From: CBDCGJ01 sp965238305 | GTDB taxonomy: Bacteria; Pseudomonadota; Alphaproteobacteria; GCA-2731375 | Direction: 5' to 3' | Assembly (NCBI GenBank): GCA_965238305.1 | Contig: CBDEHK010000001.1 | Location: 992,001-1,056,000, forward strand | DNA length: 64,000 nt | In this document: piece by piece, positions 1-8,578 of the stretch | Layout: each line of letters starts with the position of its first letter | Position numbering within the stretch: the stretch's first letter is position 1 | Translations under genes and position numbers: made by a program | The notes under the pieces: generated by a model | What the model saw: only the letters and a program-made list of their open reading frames with translations | Database searches by the model: none | Told to the model about the DNA's origin: nothing

Positions 1-1
1 G

Positions 2-781
2 TTTATCCGGGCGTTGAGAGATCGCGATGCCATGTCTTTCAAGCAGGCTTTCCGTTCGGTTGATGTCTTGATGATTGACGACGTACAATTCTTTTCCCGC
101 AAAGATTCAACGCAGGAAGAATTTTTCCATACGTTCAATGCCTTGATGGATCAGAACAAGCAGATCGTGCTCTCTGCCGATTGTTCACCGTCCGATCTGG
201 AGGATATCGAGGAGCGGGTGCGCTCGCGCCTTGGCTGGGGCCTGGTCGCGGACATTCATCAAACCGATTATGAACTTCGGGTCGGTATCCTAAGCGCTAA
301 GCTAAATCAGGCCGGCTCTCACGATATCGATATAAAAGTCCTGGAATTCCTGGCCCATCGTATCACGTCGAACGTGCGGGAACTGGAAGGCGCGCTCAAT
401 CGCTTGTTGGCGTACGCTGGCTTGGTCGGGCGGCCGGTTACCATGGAAATGGCGCAAGAAGTTTTACAGGATTTGCTACGTGCCAATGATCGGCGCATTA
501 CGATCGAGGAAATACAGAAACGGGTGGCGGCGCATTACAATATTCGCATGGCTGATATGCATTCGGCGCGCCGCGCCCGCAATGTCGCCCGGCCACGGCA
601 GGTGGCGATGTATCTGTCGAAGCAATTGACCCCACGGTCGCTGCCGGAGATAGGTCGGAAATTTGGCGGTCGCGATCATACGACGGTCATGCATGCGGTC
701 CGCCGGATCGAAGAGCTGCGACAAACTGAAGCATCCCTGGCCGAAGACATCGATTTGTTGCGTCGCACGCTGGAAGCTTAG
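2..781 (+). CDS. dnaA: Chromosomal replication initiator DnaA, C-terminal part
   Basis: DnaA binds DnaA boxes at oriC and opens the duplex. The reading frame is open from base 2, so the 5' part (domains I-II and the Walker A motif) lies outside the window. Visible are the Walker B motif (VLMIDDVQF, about 20 residues in), the sensor I/SADCSP stretch, the EERVRSRLGWG arginine-finger region, and domain IV with the DnaA signature GGRDHTTVMHAVRR about 35 residues from the C-terminus. The stop is TAG at 779-781. The next gene is a SCO1-type protein, not dnaN, so the common dnaA-dnaN order is absent on this side. No DnaA-box cluster was found in the short downstream gap. Family assignment is certain. 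Confidence 0.97.
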   Translation, partial: FIRALRDRDAMSFKQAFRSVDVLMIDDVQFFSRKDSTQEEFFHTFNALMDQNKQIVLSADCSPSDLEDIEERVRSRLGWGLVADIHQTDYELRVGILSAKLNQAGSHDIDIKVLEFLAHRITSNVRELEGALNRLLAYAGLVGRPVTMEMAQEVLQDLLRANDRRITIEEIQKRVAAHYNIRMADMHSARRARNVARPRQVAMYLSKQLTPRSLPEIGRKFGGRDHTTVMHAVRRIEELRQTEASLAEDIDLLRRTLEA

Positions 782-852
782 GTCTCACTGCATTATATTT
801 CTGAGATTGTAAGGCTCGCGCTGGTGACGGGCAAAAACGGATTGTGACTATT

Positions 853-1455
853 ATGAAATTGCGCAATATCGCCATGGCGGTGTCGATTGTCGGGCTTTGT
901 TTTGTTGCCGGAATGGCAATTTATGCGCTGGTAAAGCAGAATTCCAATATCAAACTACCGGCCGTGGGCACCGTTTCTATCGGTGGACCATTCCAGTTGA
1001 CTAATCATTTGGGGGAAACCGCGCGAACGGCGGATTACTCGGGTAAATTGATGCTGGTCCAGTTTGGTTATACTTTTTGCCCGGATGTCTGCCCGACCGA
1101 ATTGCAAAAAGCAGCAGTGGTGCTGGATTTGTTGGGCGAGGATCGCGGCAAGATACAGGTGCTGTTCATCACCATCGATCCTGAACGCGATACGGCAGAT
1201 GTGTTGCGTGACTATGTCAGCGCCTTTCATGAAGACATCATCGGTTTAACCGGCACCCGGGCGCAGATTAAGGACGCGGCAAAAGCCTACCGGGTTTATT
1301 ACGCAAAGGCCGAAGCGGATGATGACGGCGCCTACCTTATGGACCATAGCGTTTTCACCTTCTTGATGGATGGCGAGGGCCGTTATCTGCGGCATTTCAC
1401 CAATCGGGATGAAGCGGAATTTATGGCTGAACAAATTCGCGCCGGGATCCCCTAA
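853..1455 (+). CDS. SCO1/SenC family copper chaperone
   Basis: Thioredoxin-fold, membrane-anchored periplasmic protein of the SCO1/SenC/PrrC family, known to help deliver copper to the CuA site of cytochrome c oxidase. From the ATG at 853 it is 200 residues, with one N-terminal membrane anchor (about residues 5-27). The copper-binding CPDVC motif has Cys76 and Cys80, and the conserved distal His is near residue 165 in DHSVFTF. An in-frame GTG at 844 is the alternative start, adding three residues. It stands alone between dnaA and a convergent LysR gene. No oxidase genes are nearby, so the partner is inferred from family only. Confidence 0.93.
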   Translation: MKLRNIAMAVSIVGLCFVAGMAIYALVKQNSNIKLPAVGTVSIGGPFQLTNHLGETARTADYSGKLMLVQFGYTFCPDVCPTELQKAAVVLDLLGEDRGKIQVLFITIDPERDTADVLRDYVSAFHEDIIGLTGTRAQIKDAAKAYRVYYAKAEADDDGAYLMDHSVFTFLMDGEGRYLRHFTNRDEAEFMAEQIRAGIP

Positions 1456-1494
1456 CAGCAAAACAATGGACTCTGCCGCTTGCCATCGAAATTT

Positions 1495-2409
1495 CTACGT
1501 CAAAGTGGTGAGCAAATAGTTTCGGATGGCGGCATGATCGCGGTCGCGTTGACGGGTGCTCAGCCAGTGCAGGGCGATCGGGAAAGGGTCGACTTGAAAA
1601 GGTAATTCTAATTTGATCAGCGGGAAATAACTCGCTGCCCGTTCCGCCAGGCGCCGCGGCAAAGTGACGACATATTCAGTTTCTGCCACTAATAGACAGG
1701 CCGGTAAAAAATGGGCGACCGAACAGATTACCCGGCGTCGATGGCCCAGGGCGGACAGGTGACTGTCCACTACGCCATGGCGACCACCGCGATCTGGTGA
1801 CACTAAGATATGATTCTGGGCTAAATAATCCTCAAGTTTCAAAGTAATGTGGTCACCAAGCAGCGGATGATCGGGACTTAGAACGCAGACGAAATCCTGT
1901 TTCAGCAGGACCCGCGATTTCACGTTTTTGATCGGTTGGCGCAAATTTGCGATTACAAAATCGACCTTTTCAAGCTCCAGTTCGTCCTGCAAATTGTCGC
2001 GGCGGAACGGCCGCACATCAATTGTGACCCGGGGGGCGACTTCCGCCAAGGCGCGCATCAGGTCGCTCATAAACAACACTTCTTCCATATCCGACATCAC
2101 GATGGTGAAATTGCCGCGTAGATTGCCGATATCGAGCAGATTGTCATCCGGCCTAGGGCGGATATTGTCGAGATTGGCTAAGGCCTGTTCGATAATCGGC
2201 GCCATGTCTTTGGCAAAATTTGTCGGCAACATGCCGTTCTTGGCGCGGACGAACAGCGGATCGTCCATTTGCCGGCGCAACCGGGTGAGCGCATTGCTGG
2301 TTGCCGGCTGGGTCAGGCCCAAACTTTGCGCGGCACGGGATACTGAGCCATGGCGCAGGATCGCGGAAAACACCCTATAGAGATTCAAATCCATCTTTAT
2401 TGATATCAT
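1495..2409 (-). CDS. LysR family transcriptional regulator
   Basis: 304-residue LysR-type regulator. The N-terminal winged HTH (about residues 6-65) reads through LNLYRVFSAILRHGSVSRAA and TQPATSNALTRLR, followed by the periplasmic-binding-protein-like effector domain to the end. The ATG at 2409 is chosen because a GAG lies about 6 bases upstream. ATG 2394 is also possible. The frame stays open up to 2511, but that would overlap the start of the divergent gene and add an unlike N-terminal extension. The gene is divergent from the small ABM-like protein at 2501, the usual arrangement for LysR control of its neighbour. The effector is unknown. Confidence 0.92.
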   Translation of the reverse strand: MISIKMDLNLYRVFSAILRHGSVSRAAQSLGLTQPATSNALTRLRRQMDDPLFVRAKNGMLPTNFAKDMAPIIEQALANLDNIRPRPDDNLLDIGNLRGNFTIVMSDMEEVLFMSDLMRALAEVAPRVTIDVRPFRRDNLQDELELEKVDFVIANLRQPIKNVKSRVLLKQDFVCVLSPDHPLLGDHITLKLEDYLAQNHILVSPDRGGRHGVVDSHLSALGHRRRVICSVAHFLPACLLVAETEYVVTLPRRLAERAASYFPLIKLELPFQVDPFPIALHWLSTRQRDRDHAAIRNYLLTTLT

Positions 2410-2500
2410 GAATAACTCGATATAATAAATATAAATTTTATCATTAGTAGTAATGCGGCTATCATCAAATGATTGAAACGCAACAAATGGAGAGACGAAT
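2410..2500. promoter_or_regulatory. AT-rich divergent promoter/operator region
   Basis: This 91-base, strikingly AT-rich spacer separates the LysR gene (left, minus) from the small gene at 2501 (right, plus). It contains a short inverted repeat ATCAT-CAA-ATGAT at 2461-2473. A purine-rich GGAGAG just before 2501 can serve as ribosome binding site. LysR proteins commonly bind such spacers, so operator function is an inference. I could not assign clear -35/-10 pairs. Confidence 0.4.
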
Positions 2501-2803
2501 ATGTTCGGCATCCTTATTGAATATGACTATGACGGCGACGAAACTGCCTGGAAATCGGCGGTGACAGATTTTGTCAATAATATCGACGCGGATCCGGTAT
2601 TGCGGGGGAACTTCTCATACCAGGTGAACATTGCAGCTAACGGCACCGGACGGGTTCATGTCGGCCGCTGGAATAATGAAGAAACCTTGGCGCACCTGCA
2701 AAGTCAGGATTTTTTCAAGACTTTCGCTCAGCAAGTTGGGAAATTTGCCGATGGCGCCCAACAAGCGACACGATTGACCGCCGCGGCGGCCACGGTTGGA
2801 TAA
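2501..2803 (+). CDS. Small ABM-like (dimeric alpha/beta barrel) protein
   Basis: 100-residue protein without signal peptide. The order of a beta strand (MFGILIEYDY), a helix around AWKSAVTDFVNN, a strand with RVHVGRW, and the helix-forming LAHLQSQDFFKTFAQQV resembles the ferredoxin-like monomers of the antibiotic-biosynthesis monooxygenase / dimeric alpha-beta barrel superfamily. That match is by pattern only, with no diagnostic catalytic residue. The ATG at 2501 has GGAGAG just upstream. It is divergent from a LysR gene and is the likeliest target of that regulator. Substrate unknown. Confidence 0.6.
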   Translation: MFGILIEYDYDGDETAWKSAVTDFVNNIDADPVLRGNFSYQVNIAANGTGRVHVGRWNNEETLAHLQSQDFFKTFAQQVGKFADGAQQATRLTAAAATVG

Positions 2804-3141
2804 TATTCAACCCTGTTTTACCAGATAGGAACACAGAGATGAACGTGGTGTTGCTGGTTGCCGACGTTATTGCCCGGGTCATGGTCATCGGTCACAACAA
2901 GGTTGGTCGCAAACAGTTCTTTTTACCAATATTGCCGCGCAATTCGCGCCATTAATGTACGGCGACCATCTTTGGGCGACGACGACATTTTCTGAAAACT
3001 ACGGTTTGGGACGCCTTCGAGCGGCTCGGACGCCTTATCTGAGCCCGTTGGCGGGATAGGTAGGTCAGCTATTTCTTGTGCCGGTTCGGCTCCTCCCTTA
3101 ACTTTACCCCGAATAGCTAGATCCAGTGGGAGGCACTTGGC
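2804..3141. other. 338-base gap without convincing gene
   Basis: Between the ABM-like gene and the Rieske oxygenase. A 38-codon frame from ATG 2839 begins MNVVLLVAD, faintly like the N-terminus of sulfatase/alkaline-phosphatase-fold enzymes. It loses any resemblance within 10 residues and stops near 2955. It may be a decayed gene start or chance. The 3' part is expected to hold the promoter of the Rieske-GS operon, but I cannot point to a convincing pair of boxes. Confidence 0.3.
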
Positions 3142-4440
3142 ATGCTGAGCCAAGAAAAGAACGAATTGATCACCCGTATCGAGCCCGGCACCGCAGCAGG
3201 CAAAGTGATGCGGCAATATTGGCTGCCGGCAGCGTTGTCGGATGAGCTGAAAACCAATCGTCCGGTGGTGCCGGTGCGGTTGTTGGGCGAAGATTTGGTA
3301 CTGTTTCGCGCCGGTGATGGCGACCTGGGTCTGTTGCATCGCCAATGCCCGCATCGTGGTGCCGATCTTTGTTTTGGCCGGTTAGAAGACGACGGGTTGC
3401 GCTGCCCATTCCATGGGTGGAAATATGCCGTCGATGGACAATGCCTGGAACAACCGGCCGAGCCGATGGATTCTACCCTGGCGCGGAAAATCAAAACGAC
3501 CAGCTATCCGTTGATCGAGCGGAATGGCATTGTTTTTGCCTTTTTGGGCGATGGCGAGCCGCCGATTTTCCCGGCTTTCGATTGTTTCGAGGCCCCGGAC
3601 AGTCATGTTTTTGCCTTCAAGGGTTTGTGGCAATGTAATTGGTTGCAAGCCTTGGAAGTCGGTATCGATCCGGCGCACGCGTCGTTTCTGCATCGATTTC
3701 TGCAAGATGAAGATCCGGCGGAGCAATATGGTAAGCAATTCCGGGATAAATCCGTCGATAGTGAGCTGACCATCACGGAAGTTCTGCGCCACTATGATCG
3801 CCCGGATATTCGGGTCCAAGAAACCGATTTCGGCCTGCGCATTAAAACATTGCGCTATCTCGACCAGCAGCAGACCCATGTCCGTATCACCAATCAGATT
3901 TTCCCCTGCGCCATCACCATCCCGATGTCGGCGGAGATCAATATTACCCAATGGCACGTGCCGATCGATGATGAAAATTGTTATTGGTATGCCATGTTCA
4001 CCAGCTACACCGGGCCGGTCGACAAAGAGACCATGCGGGCGCAGCGTCTGGCTGAACACACCCTGCCCGACTACGCGCCGAAGAAAAATAAAAGCAATAA
4101 TTACGGTTATGATGCGGAAGAACAACGCACCCAGACCTATACCGGGATGGGCCTGGACATCAACGTGCATGACCAATGGGCGTGTGAATCCATGGGTGTC
4201 ATTCAGGACCGCACCAAGGAACATCTGGGCACGACGGATCGCGCCATTACCAGCTTCCGCCGGATGATGTTTCAGGCCATTAATCAAATTGAAAGGGGTG
4301 AAGCGTTAAGTCTTGGCCGCACGGCGGAAACGTCTAATCCAGTTGCGGTTGATGGTGTCGGACCGGCAGGCGCGGAAGAAACAATTTGGATTGAGCAGGA
4401 CCAGGCTCGTCGGGCTCAATGTCCGTGGGAGAAGAATTAA
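3142..4440 (+). CDS. Rieske [2Fe-2S] non-heme iron oxygenase, large subunit
   Basis: 432-residue ring-hydroxylating-type oxygenase alpha subunit. The Rieske cluster ligands are CPH (near residue 70) and, 16 residues later, CPFH, in the pattern C-X-H-X16-C-X2-H. The mononuclear iron site is indicated by GIDPAHASFLHR near residue 175, supplying the two histidines. The length and ELITRIEPGTAAG start resemble the phthalate 4,5-dioxygenase/O-demethylase group of single-component oxygenases. The stop codon overlaps the ATG of the GS-like gene (TAATG at 4438-4442), so the two are one translational unit. No reductase or ferredoxin gene is adjacent, so electrons must come from elsewhere. Substrate unknown. 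Confidence 0.92.
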   Translation: MLSQEKNELITRIEPGTAAGKVMRQYWLPAALSDELKTNRPVVPVRLLGEDLVLFRAGDGDLGLLHRQCPHRGADLCFGRLEDDGLRCPFHGWKYAVDGQCLEQPAEPMDSTLARKIKTTSYPLIERNGIVFAFLGDGEPPIFPAFDCFEAPDSHVFAFKGLWQCNWLQALEVGIDPAHASFLHRFLQDEDPAEQYGKQFRDKSVDSELTITEVLRHYDRPDIRVQETDFGLRIKTLRYLDQQQTHVRITNQIFPCAITIPMSAEINITQWHVPIDDENCYWYAMFTSYTGPVDKETMRAQRLAEHTLPDYAPKKNKSNNYGYDAEEQRTQTYTGMGLDINVHDQWACESMGVIQDRTKEHLGTTDRAITSFRRMMFQAINQIERGEALSLGRTAETSNPVAVDGVGPAGAEETIWIEQDQARRAQCPWEKN

Positions 4441-5855
4441 TGGCGAATTTTCAAACGGCCAGCCAAGAAGCGGTGGACGCTCTTATAACGCAGGTTAATT
4501 CGGCTGGCATTGAGGTTGTGCGGGTCTGTTTTGTCGATCAGCACGGTATCTTGCGCGGAAAGACCATTATGGCGGAAGATCTGGCCGCTGCCTTCACCAG
4601 CGGCATCACTATGACGTCGACATTATTGTTGAAGGATACGGCTCACATCACCGTCTATCCAGTTTGGCAGGATGATATCGGCTTTGGCCCGGGTGTGCTG
4701 ACCGGGGCCAGCGATGTGGTGATGGTACCAGTGCCGGAAACCTTCCGCCGATTACCGTGGTCACCGACCAACGGACTGATCCTGTCCGATCTGTATTTTC
4801 CGAATGGCGACAAGGTGCCGGTCTCCAGCCGGGCCATCCTGGGGGATGCAATTGCCCGCTTGCATGATCGCGGGTTTGAATTAATGACCGGTCTGGAAGT
4901 GGAATTTCATGTCTTTCGCGAAGTCGATCCAAAATTAAGTCTGGAAGACGCCGGGCAACCGGGAAGTCCGCCGGAACTGGAATTGTTGTCCCACGGCTAT
5001 CAATATCTGACCGAAGACCGTTATGACGAAGTCGAAACTGTGTTTGACGCTATTCGTAGAAACGCCGTTGAAATGGGTCTGCCGATCCGCTCGATGGAAA
5101 TTGAGTTCGGGCCCAGTCAGGTAGAAGTTACCTTCCATCCCGCGACGGCAGCCGAACATGCGGATAATATGATCTATTTTCGTAGCTTGGTGAAACAAGT
5201 TTGCCGGCGTCAGGGATTGCACGCGACTTTTATGTGCCGACCAAAATTTCCGACCGCCATGGCCAGCGGCTGGCATCTGCATCAATCTCTGGTCAATCGC
5301 GACAATGACGACAATCTGTTCATGCCGAAAGAAGGCGAGACGATATCCAGCCTCGGCCGGTCTTGGATCGCCGGATTGTTGGAACATGCGACAGCGAGTT
5401 GTCTTTTTTCGACCCCGACGGTAAATGGTTACAAGCGCTACCGACCCTTTGCCTTGGCACCGGACCGAATTCAATGGGGTAGAGACAACAAAGGGGCCAT
5501 GGTGCGGGTGCTATCGGCGCCCGGTGATCCGGCCAGCCGCGTTGAAAACCGCATTGGCGACCCAACCGCCAATCCCTATTTTTACATGGCGTCGCAGATC
5601 CTTTGCGGCTTGGATGGCATCGACCGCTATCTTGATCCAGGTGAACCGGTGGAACGGCCCTATGAAACCGCCGCTAAATCATTGCCCGCCAGTTTGCGGC
5701 AGGCAATCGAAGCGCTAGACCAAAGCCAGTTTTATCGTGCCCGGTTAGGAGACGGTTTTGTCGATTATATGGTGCGTCTTAAATCCTCCGAATGGGCGCG
5801 CTACGCGAGCACCGTGTCGGAATGGGAAGAAAGGGAATATCTCTCTATTTATTAA
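4440..5855 (+). CDS. Glutamine synthetase family ligase (gamma-glutamyl-amine type)
   Basis: 471 residues from the ATG that overlaps the upstream stop. The GS core is complete. It has the beta-grasp N-domain with FVDQHGILRGK, metal/ATP glutamates in GLEVEFHVF and MEIEFGPSQVEV, the HLHQSL histidine motif, NGYKRYRPFA, and RVENRIGDPTANPY near the C-terminus. The sequence is unlike housekeeping GlnA and closer in style to PuuA-type gamma-glutamylpolyamine synthetases and other amine ligases. Because it is translationally coupled to a Rieske oxygenase, a role in gamma-glutamylating an amine substrate before or after oxidation is inferred, as in the known aniline dioxygenase pathway. Nitrogen assimilation is less likely. 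Confidence 0.88.
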   Translation: MANFQTASQEAVDALITQVNSAGIEVVRVCFVDQHGILRGKTIMAEDLAAAFTSGITMTSTLLLKDTAHITVYPVWQDDIGFGPGVLTGASDVVMVPVPETFRRLPWSPTNGLILSDLYFPNGDKVPVSSRAILGDAIARLHDRGFELMTGLEVEFHVFREVDPKLSLEDAGQPGSPPELELLSHGYQYLTEDRYDEVETVFDAIRRNAVEMGLPIRSMEIEFGPSQVEVTFHPATAAEHADNMIYFRSLVKQVCRRQGLHATFMCRPKFPTAMASGWHLHQSLVNRDNDDNLFMPKEGETISSLGRSWIAGLLEHATASCLFSTPTVNGYKRYRPFALAPDRIQWGRDNKGAMVRVLSAPGDPASRVENRIGDPTANPYFYMASQILCGLDGIDRYLDPGEPVERPYETAAKSLPASLRQAIEALDQSQFYRARLGDGFVDYMVRLKSSEWARYASTVSEWEEREYLSIY

Positions 5856-5938
5856 TCTCGCGCCTGCGAAATCTTTAGTTGCAGTGCACAAATTCTTCCT
5901 TATAGTTGCCTGCGTTGATCATCGAGTGGAGTTCACGT

Positions 5939-7159
5939 TTGTTATATCATTTTCACGAGTTACAGAATGCCGTAGCCGCACCTTTGCGTATGGCTGCGGA
6001 AGCCAACCAAATGTTGATCAGCCATCCGTTCAATCCGCTGTCCTACACAAGGACAGGGCGGGCCATGGCGGCAGCCTGTGAATTGGTCGATGCCGGTCTT
6101 CGACCCTATGCCAAGCCGGAATTCGGTTTGGCGACAACGATTATCGACGGCAAGGAAGTTCGGGTTCGTGAAAATGTGGTGCTGGAAGAACCGTTTGGCC
6201 AGCTGCTGCATTTTGAACGCGATGGCGCGCGCGATGACCCGCGGCTTCTTATCGTCGCCCCACTAAGTGGCCACTTTGCGACTTTGTTGCGCGGTACCGT
6301 CGAAGCGATGTTGCCGAATCATGAGGTTTACATCACCGATTGGACCGATGCGCGGGACGTGCCGCTGAGTGCAGGTGAATTCGATCTGGACGATTACGTC
6401 GATTATGTCGTGACCTTCTTGGAACATTTGGGGCCAAACACCCACGTGATGGCAGTCTGTCAGCCTTCTGTGCCGGTGATGGCGGCGGTGGCGTTGATGT
6501 CGGAACGCAATGATCCTGCCTTGCCGGCGTCGATGACATTGATGGGCGGGCCGATCGATACTCGGATAAGCCCGACCCAACCGAATGACTTTGCCAAACA
6601 ACATAGTATCGAATGGTTCGAGAAAAATTTAGTGAACCGGGTGCCGGTGATTTACAGTGGTTTCATGCGCAACGTTTATCCGGGTTTCCTGCAATTGTCC
6701 GGCTTTATGGCAATGAATTTCGAGCGTCACGTCCAGGCTCATTTCAAGCATTTTGATAATCTGGTGGCCGGCGACGGCGAAAGTGCAGAAGCGCACCGGA
6801 CCTTTTACGACGAATATCGGGCGGTCATGGACCTGCCGGCGCCTTATTATTTGCAGACCGTGAAAAAAGTATTTCAAGACCATGACCTACCGCGCGGTGA
6901 ATTTTGTTATCGGGATAAAAAAATTGACCTGAAGGTAATCAGAAAAACCGCCCTGATGACGGTGGAAGGGGAAAAAGACGATATCTCCGCTGTCGGTCAA
7001 ACCATGGCAGCCCATGATATCTGTCCAAATATTCCCAAAAAATTGCGCGACCATTACGAACAGGCTGGCGTAGGTCACTACGGCGTTTTCAACGGCCGGC
7101 GCTGGCGTGATGAAATCGCCCCCCGGGTGAAGAACTTTATCGCCCGCCATAACGGCTAG
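5939..7159 (+). CDS. phaZ: Intracellular poly(3-hydroxybutyrate) depolymerase
   Basis: 406-residue alpha/beta-hydrolase of the PhaZ1 type that mobilises stored PHB granules in the cytoplasm. The TTG at 5939 is chosen because it gives the family-typical MLYHFHELQ start and has GTGGAG 7 bases upstream. An upstream TTG at 5906 is less likely. The nucleophile lies in the family's AVCQPS box (Cys174), which uses cysteine rather than the serine of extracellular depolymerases. FNPLSYT and YITDWTDAR are further family motifs. The ycgN gene follows after 3 bases, suggesting co-transcription. No phaC or phasin gene is in the window. Confidence 0.93.
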   Translation: MLYHFHELQNAVAAPLRMAAEANQMLISHPFNPLSYTRTGRAMAAACELVDAGLRPYAKPEFGLATTIIDGKEVRVRENVVLEEPFGQLLHFERDGARDDPRLLIVAPLSGHFATLLRGTVEAMLPNHEVYITDWTDARDVPLSAGEFDLDDYVDYVVTFLEHLGPNTHVMAVCQPSVPVMAAVALMSERNDPALPASMTLMGGPIDTRISPTQPNDFAKQHSIEWFEKNLVNRVPVIYSGFMRNVYPGFLQLSGFMAMNFERHVQAHFKHFDNLVAGDGESAEAHRTFYDEYRAVMDLPAPYYLQTVKKVFQDHDLPRGEFCYRDKKIDLKVIRKTALMTVEGEKDDISAVGQTMAAHDICPNIPKKLRDHYEQAGVGHYGVFNGRRWRDEIAPRVKNFIARHNG

Positions 7160-7162
7160 TTC

Positions 7163-7609
7163 ATGTCCGACGGTAGTGGAACACCCTTTTGGGAAACGAC
7201 GCCACTGGCCGAGATGACGACCGGCGAATGGGAAAGTCTTTGCGACGGCTGCGGCAAATGCTGCCTCAACAAACTAGAAGATAGCGACACTGGCGAATTA
7301 TTTTTCACCAATGTGGCTTGCCGCCTGCTTGATATCGGGAAATGCCGTTGCACGCGCTATGTCGAGCGCAATCGTCTGGTACCGGATTGTGTCATCCTCG
7401 ACCAAAATAATGTCCGTGAATTGAAGTGGATGCCGGCGACTTGTGCATATAGACTTGTCGGCGAAGGCAAGCCGTTATATTGGTGGCACCCACTGGTTTC
7501 GGGTGACCCTGATAGCGTCCATCGGGCCGGTGCGTCGGTTCGCGGCCTTGCCATCACGGAACGCCACGCGGGTCCACTCGAACAACATATATTAGATAAA
7601 GAGCCCTGA
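7163..7609 (+). CDS. YcgN family (UPF0260) cysteine-cluster protein
   Basis: 148-residue YcgN-type protein. A CDGCGKCC cluster sits near residue 28, and further cysteines follow at VACRLL, GKCRCTRY, PDCVIL and ATCAYRL. These eight or so cysteines suggest zinc or iron-sulfur binding. The start ATG lies 3 bases after the phaZ stop. The family is widespread in Proteobacteria, and its biochemical function is not known to me. Assignment to the family is strong; function is open. Confidence 0.9.
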   Translation: MSDGSGTPFWETTPLAEMTTGEWESLCDGCGKCCLNKLEDSDTGELFFTNVACRLLDIGKCRCTRYVERNRLVPDCVILDQNNVRELKWMPATCAYRLVGEGKPLYWWHPLVSGDPDSVHRAGASVRGLAITERHAGPLEQHILDKEP

Positions 7610-7634
7610 TCGGGGTGAGCTTAGTGAGGCAAAG

Positions 7635-8555
7635 ATGACGAATAGATTGAAAGGTGTTTGGGCCGCGGCGCTAACCCCGCAGAAAGATGATTTTTCGGCG
7701 GACACGGCGGCCATGGTCGCCCATCACAGCTGGTTGCTGGCGAACGGCTGCGACGGTATCGCTCTCGGCGGCACCACTGGTGAAGCGAATTCGTTCAGTG
7801 TCGGTGAACGCCGCGCCATGATTGACGCAGCGGCGGCGGCCGGCTTCGGTGCCGAGCAAATGATGGTGGGCACTGGTTGTTGTGCGATTCCGGATACGGT
7901 CGAATTGACCAACGCTGCGTTAGCCCATGGTTTTGTTAATGTTCTGATGCTGCCGCCGTTTTATTATAAGGGTGTTTCCGACGACGGTTTGTTTGCCGCT
8001 TATAGCGAGACTATTTCCCGGGTTGGTGATGATCGTTTGAAGATCTATGTCTACGATTTCCCGACCATGACCGGGCTAGAGATATCGACACAATTGTTGG
8101 TGCGCCTTCATGAAGCCTTCCCGGATACGATTGTCGGGGTCAAGGACAGCTCCGGTCGGGTTGATGATATGCTGGCGGTTTGCGAAGCAATTCCTGGTTT
8201 TGGCACTTTCGCTGGCACCGAACAATATCTGTTGCCGGTCTTGCAGGCCGGTGGCGCCGGGTGTATTTCCGCTACCGCCAATGTCACCTGCGCTGTCTCG
8301 GCGCCGGTTTATCGCGCTTTCGCGGCCGGTGATCATAATGCCGCCGAAACCGCCCAACAGCATGCCACCGCCGTGCGGTTGATGTTGCAAGCCTATGGTG
8401 CCATTCCGGCAATGAAAGAAGCGATGGCGCATCATACCGGCAATACCGGCTGGCGCAATATGCGACCGCCGATGGTGGCGATGACCCAGGATGCGGCTTT
8501 GAAACTAGCTGGTGAAATGGCGGCTTTGGGCTTTTCCCTTCCCCTTGCGGCCTAA
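7635..8555 (+). CDS. DapA/NAL-family class I aldolase or hydratase
   Basis: 306-residue TIM-barrel protein of the dihydrodipicolinate synthase / N-acetylneuraminate lyase superfamily. Hallmarks are GGTTGE (residues 45-50), the catalytic Tyr140 in VYDFP, and the Schiff-base Lys170 in GVKDSSG. These families condense or split pyruvate-like keto acids through the lysine. The sequence differs enough from biosynthetic DapA, and no lysine genes are nearby, that a catabolic aldolase is more likely. Genome-wide context would be needed to name a substrate. Confidence 0.85.
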   Translation: MTNRLKGVWAAALTPQKDDFSADTAAMVAHHSWLLANGCDGIALGGTTGEANSFSVGERRAMIDAAAAAGFGAEQMMVGTGCCAIPDTVELTNAALAHGFVNVLMLPPFYYKGVSDDGLFAAYSETISRVGDDRLKIYVYDFPTMTGLEISTQLLVRLHEAFPDTIVGVKDSSGRVDDMLAVCEAIPGFGTFAGTEQYLLPVLQAGGAGCISATANVTCAVSAPVYRAFAAGDHNAAETAQQHATAVRLMLQAYGAIPAMKEAMAHHTGNTGWRNMRPPMVAMTQDAALKLAGEMAALGFSLPLAA

Positions 8556-8578
8556 CATTTAAAGCACGGACGATACGC

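Noticed and set aside
1..850. Possible chromosomal origin next to dnaA
   Set aside because: The visible flank downstream of dnaA is only about 60 bases and has no cluster of DnaA boxes; the upstream flank is outside the window.
2839..2955. Decayed sulfatase gene
   Set aside because: Only the first nine residues resemble the family; there is no downstream metal-site motif in any frame.
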